A stretch of DNA of 20,988 nucleotides from a virus: IMG/VR virus record IMGVR_UViG_3300032291_000495, positions 1 to 20,988 of that record; one strand, written 5' to 3'. The notes under the pieces were generated by a model. The model was not told the DNA's origin. It did not search any database and saw nothing but the letters and a program-made list of their open reading frames with translations. The position numbers and the translations under genes were made by a program. Shown in pieces: positions 14,325 to 20,988 of the stretch. Each line of letters begins with the position of its first letter. Within the stretch, counting starts at the first letter, position 1.

Positions 14325-15248
14325 ATGGCAGAAACAGTAACCTCATCAAGCATTGACCCAGCGTTATTGCCTTATTTACAGACAGGCTTAGAAAGAGCAA
14401 AAAGCCTATTTCTGACAGGTGAGCAACCTAAATTCTTTGAAGGTCAGACTTATGTTAGCCCATCAGCTCAGACTCAACAGGCTTTAACTCAGCAAGAGGC
14501 TTTAGCAACTCAGGCAAGTCCTGTATTGCAACAAGCTCAACAAGCCTACCAACAGGCTCTAGGCGGTATTGGCGCTACTGCTTCTGGTTCATTCCTAGGT
14601 AGTAACCCTTACCAAGCTCAAATGATGCAAGCGGCTACTCGCCCATTAGAGCAACAGTTCTCTGGTCAAGTATTGCCACAGATTGCTAGTCTTTATTCAA
14701 AGGCTGGTCGTTATGGTTCTGGTGCAATGCAAAATGCTTTGACAGGCGCTACAGAGTCTTATGGTCGTGCTTTAGGAGATATTACTAGCAACATTGCAGG
14801 ACAACAGTATCAGGCTGAAAGAGGCTTGCAACAACAGGCTCAATTAGGTCAAGCTCAGTTAGCTGCTGCTGCACCTAGCATCTATTCACAACAATATTTG
14901 CCTTCTCAGCAATTGGCTCAAGTTGGCGCAGCAAGAGAAGCTATCGCAGCTCAACCATTACAAGAACAGATGGCTCGTTACCAGTTTGGTCAGCAATTAC
15001 CATACCAACAGTTATCTGGCTACTTATCAAGCGTGTATGGCTCTCCTATGGGTTCTTATGGCACACAAACAACTTCTATGCCTAGCAATCCTCTAATCAA
15101 TACTGCTGCTGGTGCTGGTTTAGGTTATTTAGGTGGTCAGGCTCTAGGTTCATTCATAAATAAAACACCATTTAGCTTAACTTCTCCAAGTGGCTATGGT
15201 ATTGCTGGTGGTTTAGGTGGTGCAGCGTTAGGTGGTTTATTGTTCTAA
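14325..15248 (+). CDS. DNA ejection / internal virion protein
   Basis: This 307-aa protein is rich in Gln and Ala, with a long helical middle (for example TQQALTQQEALATQASP and GQLQ/AQLGQAQ-type runs). It has a conserved block of the RYGSGAMQNALTGATE type, and a Gly-rich hydrophobic C-terminus from about residue 260 with small-residue zippers (GAGLGYLGGQALG, GIAGGLGGAALGG). Such proteins in short-tailed phages are packed in the head and leave with the DNA to form a conduit through the envelope, as gp7, gp16 and gp20 do in P22. It opens a five-gene ejection block and ends by TAATG overlap with the next gene. Confidence 0.75.
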   Translation: MAETVTSSSIDPALLPYLQTGLERAKSLFLTGEQPKFFEGQTYVSPSAQTQQALTQQEALATQASPVLQQAQQAYQQALGGIGATASGSFLGSNPYQAQMMQAATRPLEQQFSGQVLPQIASLYSKAGRYGSGAMQNALTGATESYGRALGDITSNIAGQQYQAERGLQQQAQLGQAQLAAAAPSIYSQQYLPSQQLAQVGAAREAIAAQPLQEQMARYQFGQQLPYQQLSGYLSSVYGSPMGSYGTQTTSMPSNPLINTAAGAGLGYLGGQALGSFINKTPFSLTSPSGYGIAGGLGGAALGGLLF

Positions 15249-15610
15249 TGCTAATTTCTGACATTATCAGGAAAGATTCTCCAAATGAAAATCCTGAAGA
15301 TGTTATCAGGAGCATTAAGCATTATTTAGAAACAAATCAAGGAGTCCTGCTGAGAAGAAACAATACTGTGATATTCGGTTATAAGTTCACAGAAAACTCA
15401 GCAGGGATGCACCTTTTTACAATTGATAGCCCTATAAAAGTAGTGAAGTCAATTAAGTATTTTGTAAATGAAGCATCTAAGCACAATGTAAAGACTGTAT
15501 ATGGACTTACAGAGAATAAACAGATGTATAAAGTCTTTAAATTGCTTGGATTAAATGTAGAGAAATCAGAGCTTCCACAATATAATTGGAAGTGGCAGAT
15601 AAAGGAATAA
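15248..15610 (+). CDS. conserved phage protein, possibly GNAT-fold-like
   Basis: This 120-aa mixed alpha/beta protein has a helix IRSIKHYLETNQGVLLRRNN, strands TVIFGYKFT and MHLFTIDSP, a helix KSIKYFVNEASKHNVKTVYG, then ENKQMYKVFKLLGLNVEKS. The end (helix of the N--mykvf-klGf type after a strand) recalls acyl-CoA N-acyltransferase folds, and small GNAT-like proteins lie among internal virion genes of T7-like phages (gp13). No acetyl-CoA loop (Q/R-x-x-G-x-G/A) is visible, so catalysis is doubtful. It lies between two ejection proteins, with TAATG coupling upstream and a 1-nt gap downstream. Confidence 0.6.
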   Translation: MLISDIIRKDSPNENPEDVIRSIKHYLETNQGVLLRRNNTVIFGYKFTENSAGMHLFTIDSPIKVVKSIKYFVNEASKHNVKTVYGLTENKQMYKVFKLLGLNVEKSELPQYNWKWQIKE

Positions 15611-15611
15611 T

Positions 15612-16550
15612 ATGTCTAAGAGTGGTATTCCAATTGTTGAAGATGTTGCTAAAGTAGGGGGAGCTTTAATAGATGACCCACTTGGCACTATCGGCAATGT
15701 AGTAGAGGGCGCATTAGATGACCCTATAAAAACTGCTGCAATGGTAGCTGCTGCTTACTATGCTCCTACATTATTGGCTGAAACTGTGGCTGCTGATGCT
15801 GCTTTTGTTGCTTCAGATGCAGCTAGTTTGGCTGCTCAAGGATTGTCAGAAGCTCAAATTGCAAGCACACTAACAGCAAGCGGTGTTGATGCTATGGCTG
15901 CTGTTGATGCAGCTAGTCTAGCTTCACAAGGGTTAAGCGCATCTCAAATTGCTACTAATTTAGCTCAATATGGTGAGTCTGCATTTACATCATCTACAGC
16001 AGTTCCGTCTGCTGAAGGCATCTTATCTAGCCCACAGACAACAGATTATCTGGGAACTCAAGCTCTTGGAGATTCAACCACAGGTGCAGTAGGTAGCACA
16101 GCAACACCATCTACAGTAGGACAACTAAGCACTAATGTTTCTAATATTGGTGTTCAAGCTCCTGAGCTATCTAATCTAGGCTCATTGGGCGGTACTGCTG
16201 CTATGCAAACTGGAACTGCTGGCTTAACAGCAGAACAATTAGCTCAAGCTACTGCAAATGCTCAAGTAGGCTCAAATGCTACAAGTGGTCTAGGATATTT
16301 AGGTGGCGCAGAGTCTCTACCATCAGGAACAGCAGGAATACAAGGTGTAACAGCTCCTACAAGTTTAAGTCTTTCTGATGCACAAAGAGCATTAAAGCTA
16401 GGACAATCATTGTTTGGTCAGCAACAACAAACACCTACAGGATTTCCAAAAAGACAGACTCAACCTTATGGAGCAGTAGATTACTCTCCAACATTGTCTC
16501 TTTTACAACAAAGAGTATCAACTCCAAATGTATATTCATTATTAGGATAA
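15612..16550 (+). CDS. Ala/Ser/Gly-rich ejection-block protein
   Basis: This 312-aa low-complexity protein begins with a hydrophobic N-terminal third (IKTAAMVAAAYYAPTLLAET). Residues 69-87 (DAASLAAQGLSEAQIASTL) recur at 99-117 with few changes, a 30-residue period of helical units. The middle is Thr/Ser/Gly-rich and the end is polar (QQQTPTGFPKRQTQ). Its place between ejection-type genes suggests an internal virion role, perhaps membrane interaction during DNA entry. No enzymatic motif is visible. Confidence 0.65.
   Translation: MSKSGIPIVEDVAKVGGALIDDPLGTIGNVVEGALDDPIKTAAMVAAAYYAPTLLAETVAADAAFVASDAASLAAQGLSEAQIASTLTASGVDAMAAVDAASLASQGLSASQIATNLAQYGESAFTSSTAVPSAEGILSSPQTTDYLGTQALGDSTTGAVGSTATPSTVGQLSTNVSNIGVQAPELSNLGSLGGTAAMQTGTAGLTAEQLAQATANAQVGSNATSGLGYLGGAESLPSGTAGIQGVTAPTSLSLSDAQRALKLGQSLFGQQQQTPTGFPKRQTQPYGAVDYSPTLSLLQQRVSTPNVYSLLG
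15816..15962 (+). repeat. 90-bp spaced coding repeat
   Basis: Two units starting at 15816 and 15906 encode DAASLAAQGLSEAQIASTL and DAASLASQGLSASQIATNL, 30 residues apart. They differ at several bases, mostly in third positions or conservative changes. Confidence 0.75.
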
Positions 16551-16554
16551 GAAT

Positions 16555-17853
16555 ATGGCACTAGACCCTTTATATGGCTTATTAAGCCAACAACAAATTG
16601 AAGATGCTAAAACAGAAGCTGGAAACATGGCTGGTTTACAAGCATTAGCTGGATTGCTATCAATGTCTGGTCCACAGGCTAGACCCATAGGTACTGGTCA
16701 AGCATTAGGTCAAGCACTTATGGGTGGATACCAAGGCTATCAAGCATCAATGGATAAAACTCTTAATGATATGTTAAAGGGGTTACAAGTATCAAAACTA
16801 AAGAGAGAAATGGAAACTGATGCAAGATGGCAGAAATTGCTTTCTGGAGATACAGGAACTGTTGGTCAATCTGCTTTTGGAACAGGTATTAAACCTGTTG
16901 CTATGGAAGGAATTTCAGCATATCCAACAAAAACTGAAGGAATTAAACCAGTTTCTAATATTAGTTATGGTCCATCAGAAACAACTGCAAAGCAAAATCC
17001 ATTAGATGTTTTAGGTTTAACTGCACAGCAAAAATTAGTTTTATCTACAATGCCAACAAAAGATGCTATGGAACTTATTGGTAAACAAGCATTTTCTCAA
17101 GGTAGTGAAACTGAAAGAGCATGGAATACATTACTTACTGAGGACCCTGCTTCTCCTAAGTATGCTGCTGCTTATGCTATGACATTTGATAAAACTAGAC
17201 CAGTTTCTAGACCTATTACAGACCCTAATACTGGAGAAGTATTGGGCGAAAGAATTGTTTATGAATCTACTCCAGTTCCTGCATGGGTTCAAAAACCTAC
17301 ATATACACCTAAAGCAAAGGTAGAAGCTAAACATGCAACAGAAGCTCCTGCTACTAAAACAACATCTAAAGTAGAAGCGCCAGCTCCAGCAGATACAAAT
17401 TATGGCGCTGGAGTATTGCTTGGTGCTAGAGGTGAAGAATATAACAACATGAGAAAGCAAGACTTTCAATTAAATAAACTTACATCATCTTTAAATAGAC
17501 TTAAATCTCATATCAATGAAAATGGCTTACAAGTTGGTGGTTTAGGCGAAAAAGGTGGCGAGCAAAATAGCTTATACACAGACTTCTTAATGCAAATGAA
17601 AGAAGTTCAAGGTCTTGGTGTATTGAACGGACCAGACGAAAGATTGATGTATCAGCAATTATCTAATCCAACACAATTAGGAACATTGCTTAAGGGCGGT
17701 GGCGGTCAAGATTATATTTCAGGTCAAATTAAAGCATTAGAAAATAAAATTTCTGATGAAAGAGGAATTATTAACCAAAGATTACGCCCAGCAGTAGGAA
17801 AAGAAGGTAAAATAAATCCTAACGACCCATTTGGCTTAAGAGGTACTAAGTAA
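16555..17853 (+). CDS. ejection-block virion protein
   Basis: This 432-aa protein has a Gly/Ala/Met-rich N-terminal segment (GLQALAGLLSMSGPQARPIG, then GQALGQALMGGYQGYQ) before a charged helix (DKTLNDMLKGLQVSKLKREM). That is the common opening of internal virion proteins in related short-tailed phages. A Pro/Lys/Ala linker near 245-280 separates it from a C-terminal helical region (FQLNKLTSSLNRLKSHINEN, then IKALENKISDERGIINQRLR). No enzyme motif is seen. Its stop overlaps the next start (TAATG). It probably leaves the virion with DNA. Confidence 0.7.
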   Translation: MALDPLYGLLSQQQIEDAKTEAGNMAGLQALAGLLSMSGPQARPIGTGQALGQALMGGYQGYQASMDKTLNDMLKGLQVSKLKREMETDARWQKLLSGDTGTVGQSAFGTGIKPVAMEGISAYPTKTEGIKPVSNISYGPSETTAKQNPLDVLGLTAQQKLVLSTMPTKDAMELIGKQAFSQGSETERAWNTLLTEDPASPKYAAAYAMTFDKTRPVSRPITDPNTGEVLGERIVYESTPVPAWVQKPTYTPKAKVEAKHATEAPATKTTSKVEAPAPADTNYGAGVLLGARGEEYNNMRKQDFQLNKLTSSLNRLKSHINENGLQVGGLGEKGGEQNSLYTDFLMQMKEVQGLGVLNGPDERLMYQQLSNPTQLGTLLKGGGGQDYISGQIKALENKISDERGIINQRLRPAVGKEGKINPNDPFGLRGTK

Positions 17854-19982
17854 TGAGTGCTATAGATGATTTTAGAAAGCAGACAGGAAATGCCTATGCT
17901 GACTTATCTGACTTTCAATTAGCTAAGGGTATTTATGAAAAGTTTTATTCTAAAGACTATAAGACTTTTATAGACTTTGCTAAAGCTACTGGTCATCCAT
18001 TAGAAAAATTAACTGATATTAGAACTGGTGCGCCAGTTAATGTTAGAGCTGCTGTAGGTGCTGTTGAAAAACCAGCAGATAGACTAGCTACAGTTAAAAA
18101 GTTTTATCCTGATGCGCAACCATATGAAGATAACAACTTCATTTATACAAATCCTAAAACTGGTCAGCCTACATTGATGAATGAGGTAAATCAAAAAGTT
18201 TTAGGAATCCCATTACCAACAAAAGGTGATATTGCTGGAGCTGCTCCTGAAATTGCTGAAATGGTAGGTGGTGGTATGGGCGCTACATTAGGGTTATTGT
18301 CAAGCGCACCTACAGGTGGTACTGCTTCTGTATATACAGTTCCAACTATGTCTGCTGCTGGCGCTTTAACTGGAAAAACATTAGCTCAAGAATATATTAG
18401 AAGAATGTTTGGTTCTGCTCCTGATACTAGAAATATTATTGAAGCTGGCACAGAAGCTGGAAGCACATTCTTATCTAATATGCTTGGACAAAGGCTTGGT
18501 GAGGTAGCTCCAGAAGTTGTTAAACAGACTATTGGACCAGCATTAAGATATGTTGGCGGTAAGATTGCTCCACAAAGCGTAGGACCATCTGCAAGAAGAT
18601 TAGGTGTTGAGCTTCCTGCTGGAGCTGCTACAGGTAATAAATCTATTCAAACTATTGAATCTGGTGTTGCATCAATGCCAGCAGGTGCGCAAGTTATTGG
18701 TCCTGCTTATGAGAAGGCAATATCTCAGACAGGTGGTGCTGCTAAAACTTTGGCTGAAAGATTTGGAACTCCAATGTCTAAAGAAGGTGCTGGAGCTGAA
18801 ATTAAAGCTGCTGCTAAAAATGCAGTAGAAAGATTCAAGCAAACTAGAACTTCTTTGGATGACAATGTAGAAGGATTTATTGGTCCTGATACTATGGTTT
18901 CTGTAGATAATGCAACGAATTTACTAAATGACTTAAAAGCTCAGTTAGTTAAAGCTCCTGAAAGTTTAGGACCTAGCTTAAATCCATCTATTCAAAGATT
19001 AGAAGGAATTATTGCTGATGCTAGTGCTAACAATGGAATGATTCCTTTTGGCATATTAAGAAAAGTAAGAACAAGCATTGGTCAAGAGTTAGACAATACT
19101 ATGGCTGCTGGAGTTGCTCCACAGTCAAAACAATCATTAAATAGTGTTTATGGTTCATTGTCTGAAGATATTAAAAATGCAGCTTTACAAGCAGGTCCAG
19201 ATGCTGAAAAAGCATTAAAAACCCATGATAGATATGTAAGACTATTTAGAAACTCAGAAGGTGGCAGAGTTCCGCCATCAGAGACTTTAGAGAAGATTAT
19301 TCAAACAGATACAGATGCAAAAGCATTTAATCTTGCAATGTCTGGTTCTAAAGATTCAGGTCAGCAATTAGCTAGACTTAGAGGTATGTTTAAGCCTGAA
19401 GAATGGGACATTGTGTCTGCTTCAGTATTAGACAATCTTGGTAGAGCAAAAGCAGGTCAAAGAGCTGGAGAGATGTTAGGTGAAGAAATATCTGATTTCT
19501 CTGCTAATAGTTTTTTAACAAATTGGAATAATTTGTCATCATCAGCAAAAACAGCATTATTTGGCGGTAAAAGATATGCTGAATTAAAACAACCATTAGA
19601 TGATTTAGTAAATATCAGCAATGCTTTAAGAGATGCTGAGAAAATGAAAAACTACTCAAATACTGCTAGGTCATTGATGACAGGTTTAGGATTTGCGGCT
19701 ATTGGCGGTGGAATAGGGTTTGCTGGTAATGGAGATGTTGGCTCTAATGCTGTAGAATCAGTAATGGCTGCTGCTGGTTCAAGTTATATGGCTGGTAAAC
19801 TATTAACAAATCCAAAGTTTGTTAATTGGCTTACTCAATCAGTAAATGTGACAAATAAAAATCCTAATGCTTTAATACCACAGTTATCTAGATTAGCTGC
19901 TATTGCTGATGCTGATGCAGGTATAAGAGACGAAATTTATCAATATATTGGTGAAGTAGCACCTAACTCACAAGCGGAATAA
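17853..19982 (+). CDS. large DNA-ejection protein (gp16-like)
   Basis: This 709-aa protein is the largest in the window. The N-terminus (about 1-60) is a small helical domain ([20 protein letters not shown]). Residues about 125-180 are hydrophobic and Gly-rich ([16 protein letters not shown]), a candidate membrane segment, and a second lies near 609-630 ([16 protein letters not shown]). The centre is helical and charged. Length and layout are like the large ejection proteins of P22-type phages. No lytic transglycosylase motif is visible. All of roughly 30 arginines use AGA or AGG, the opposite of the capsid gene. Confidence 0.75.
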   Translation: MSAIDDFRKQTGNAYADLSDFQLAKGIYEKFYSKDYKTFIDFAKATGHPLEKLTDIRTGAPVNVRAAVGAVEKPADRLATVKKFYPDAQPYEDNNFIYTNPKTGQPTLMNEVNQKVLGIPLPTKGDIAGAAPEIAEMVGGGMGATLGLLSSAPTGGTASVYTVPTMSAAGALTGKTLAQEYIRRMFGSAPDTRNIIEAGTEAGSTFLSNMLGQRLGEVAPEVVKQTIGPALRYVGGKIAPQSVGPSARRLGVELPAGAATGNKSIQTIESGVASMPAGAQVIGPAYEKAISQTGGAAKTLAERFGTPMSKEGAGAEIKAAAKNAVERFKQTRTSLDDNVEGFIGPDTMVSVDNATNLLNDLKAQLVKAPESLGPSLNPSIQRLEGIIADASANNGMIPFGILRKVRTSIGQELDNTMAAGVAPQSKQSLNSVYGSLSEDIKNAALQAGPDAEKALKTHDRYVRLFRNSEGGRVPPSETLEKIIQTDTDAKAFNLAMSGSKDSGQQLARLRGMFKPEEWDIVSASVLDNLGRAKAGQRAGEMLGEEISDFSANSFLTNWNNLSSSAKTALFGGKRYAELKQPLDDLVNISNALRDAEKMKNYSNTARSLMTGLGFAAIGGGIGFAGNGDVGSNAVESVMAAAGSSYMAGKLLTNPKFVNWLTQSVNVTNKNPNALIPQLSRLAAIADADAGIRDEIYQYIGEVAPNSQAE

Positions 19983-19986
19983 AATC

Positions 19987-20697
19987 ATGGCAAAAACCAA
20001 AATCTCGGAATTTGATGTAAACCCAGACAACAATACTGACATCAATAACATCAATATTGCTGAAGGCTGTGCGCCTAGCGGTATCAATAATGCTATTCGT
20101 CAGCTCATGTCTGACTTGAAAGATTGGCAAGCTGGTACAAGTGGCGATACTTTGCCTATTACTGCTGGTGGCACAGGCGCTACTTCAGCTTCTGCTGCTA
20201 GAACTGCTCTTGGTCTAGCCATTGGCACAGATGTTCAGGCTTATGATGCTGATTTAACAACTCTAGGAGCTGGTGGTTCATCTGCTCGTTCATTCCTTGG
20301 TTTAGCTATCGGAACTGATGTTCAAGCCTATGATGCTGACACAGCTAAGACTGATGTAGCCCAGACATTTACAGCAGCACAAAGAGGAACTGTATCAGCT
20401 CTTACTGATGGCTCTAGCATTACTCCTGACTTTGCAGTAGCTAACAACTTCTCTGTTACTTTAGGTGGTAATAGAACTTTGGCTAACCCTACAAATATTA
20501 CAGCAGGTCAGTCAGGTGTGATTGTGATTACTCAAGATGGCACAGGCTCTCGCACACTAGCTTATGGTTCTTACTTTAAGTTTCCTAGCGGAACAGCACC
20601 AACATTGACTACAACTGCAAGTGCAGTAGATGTCTTGGTATATTATGTAGAAAGTTCAACTAGAATTACTGCTCGCCTTGTAGCAGATGTTAAGTAA
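19987..20697 (+). CDS. tail fibre protein
   Basis: This 236-aa protein opens with [20 protein letters not shown] and [18 protein letters not shown], a start typical of fibre proteins attached to short tails. It continues with [20 protein letters not shown], a standard fibre motif, then two copies of [15 protein letters not shown] (from residues 75 and 104). The C-terminal beta domain ([20 protein letters not shown] to [13 protein letters not shown]) is a known fibre-end type. It likely contacts the host surface. No chaperone domain or active site is visible. An AAGGA follows the stop and serves the next gene. Confidence 0.82.
   Translation: MAKTKISEFDVNPDNNTDINNINIAEGCAPSGINNAIRQLMSDLKDWQAGTSGDTLPITAGGTGATSASAARTALGLAIGTDVQAYDADLTTLGAGGSSARSFLGLAIGTDVQAYDADTAKTDVAQTFTAAQRGTVSALTDGSSITPDFAVANNFSVTLGGNRTLANPTNITAGQSGVIVITQDGTGSRTLAYGSYFKFPSGTAPTLTTTASAVDVLVYYVESSTRITARLVADVK
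20209..20343 (+). repeat. 87-bp spaced fibre repeat
   Basis: Units starting at 20209 and 20296 encode the same 15 residues ([15 protein letters not shown]), but their DNA differs at many third positions. The repeat is therefore old and kept at protein level. Confidence 0.75.
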
Positions 20698-20705
20698 GGA
20701 TACTT

Positions 20706-20988
20706 ATGTCAGTTATTCAGAATAACTTACTACTAGCTGGTGATGATGCTTACAACCTTAATCGTTCACTAAGATTTAGGTCTAGTGCTAGTGCTTATTT
20801 AAGTAGAACACCAGCTTCTAACGGAAATCGTAGAATTTGGACAATTAGCGCTTGGGTAAAAAGAGGTGCTTTAGGTGCTGAACAACAAATTCTTTCAGGC
20901 GGTGTAATTTCAGGAACATACTATTACACTAAAGGATTATATTTTACTTCAGCCGATAAGATTGCTATTACTAATTATCCTGATACTG
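20706..20988 (+). CDS. LamG / concanavalin-like tail protein (3' truncated by window)
   Basis: This ORF starts at ATG 20706 after AAGGA (20696-20700) and runs open to the window end (94 codons). It reads SLRFRSSASAYLSRTPASNG, then RRIWTISAWVKRGALG, then a strand-rich stretch. The SLRF--s-saYLsrtp--s--RriWTiSaWVKrg pattern is the start of LamG-like (concanavalin-type) domains in long tail proteins of aquatic phages, thought to bind glycans. Most of the protein lies outside the window. Confidence 0.78.
   Translation, partial: MSVIQNNLLLAGDDAYNLNRSLRFRSSASAYLSRTPASNGNRRIWTISAWVKRGALGAEQQILSGGVISGTYYYTKGLYFTSADKIAITNYPDT

Noticed and set aside
16820-17005. 61-aa + strand frame within the 432-aa ejection-block gene
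   Set aside because: It is fully nested in a convincing gene, with low-complexity composition and no start signal.

Overview
The window is the late (virion) half of a tailed bacteriophage genome, with an AT-leaning composition and every gene on the + strand. Genes are tightly packed, with frequent ATGA, TAATG and TGATG stop/start overlaps. The structural set (PBSX-like large terminase, P22-like portal, SU10-like major capsid protein, gp4-type adaptor, gp10-type tail hub, Gly/Ala-rich ejection proteins, and no tape measure or sheath) implies a short-tailed phage of a Gram-negative host. The nearest relatives I can think of are uncultivated aquatic Burkholderiales-type phages, but that host guess is an inference from protein style only.

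Layout. 1-760 is a regulatory entry: the tail end of an unknown gene, a Q-like antiterminator, a 59-aa zinc-ribbon protein, a tRNA-Thr(UGU) with encoded CCA, then a leader hairpin and a strong intrinsic terminator. This resembles the lambda Q / pR' / tR' arrangement before late genes. 760-3196 is a pre-packaging accessory cassette: a Cys-cluster protein, DUF6496-like and DUF5872-like small basic proteins, an unlisted 52-aa ORF, and a 467-aa protein with an HEGQH metallopeptidase-like motif. 3246-4816 holds the packaging genes (small and large terminase). 4816-9091 holds the head genes: portal, a small helical protein, scaffold and major capsid protein, closed by a second terminator with a promoter running into it. 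9161-13523 holds an unknown conserved protein, a GT-A glycosyltransferase, the adaptor, a Gp80-like beta protein, a repeat-rich protein and a beta-propeller-like hub. 13523-14320 is a C1q/TNF-like tip protein. 14325-19982 is a five-gene ejection (internal virion) block. From 19987 to the end are a tail-fibre protein and the start of a LamG-type tail protein cut by the window edge.

The genes form one late programme: antitermination switches on the region, the terminases package DNA into a scaffolded procapsid through the portal, the adaptor and hub close it, the ejection proteins are loaded for infection, and the fibre, LamG and C1q-like proteins bind the host.

The most notable signals are genome-level. 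I found no GATC anywhere by eye, and GGCC and ACGT also appear absent, suggesting evolved restriction-site avoidance. Arginine codons are all CGT/CGC in the capsid gene and all AGA/AGG in the 709-aa ejection gene. A short TLE-LD-W module is shared between two adjacent tail proteins.
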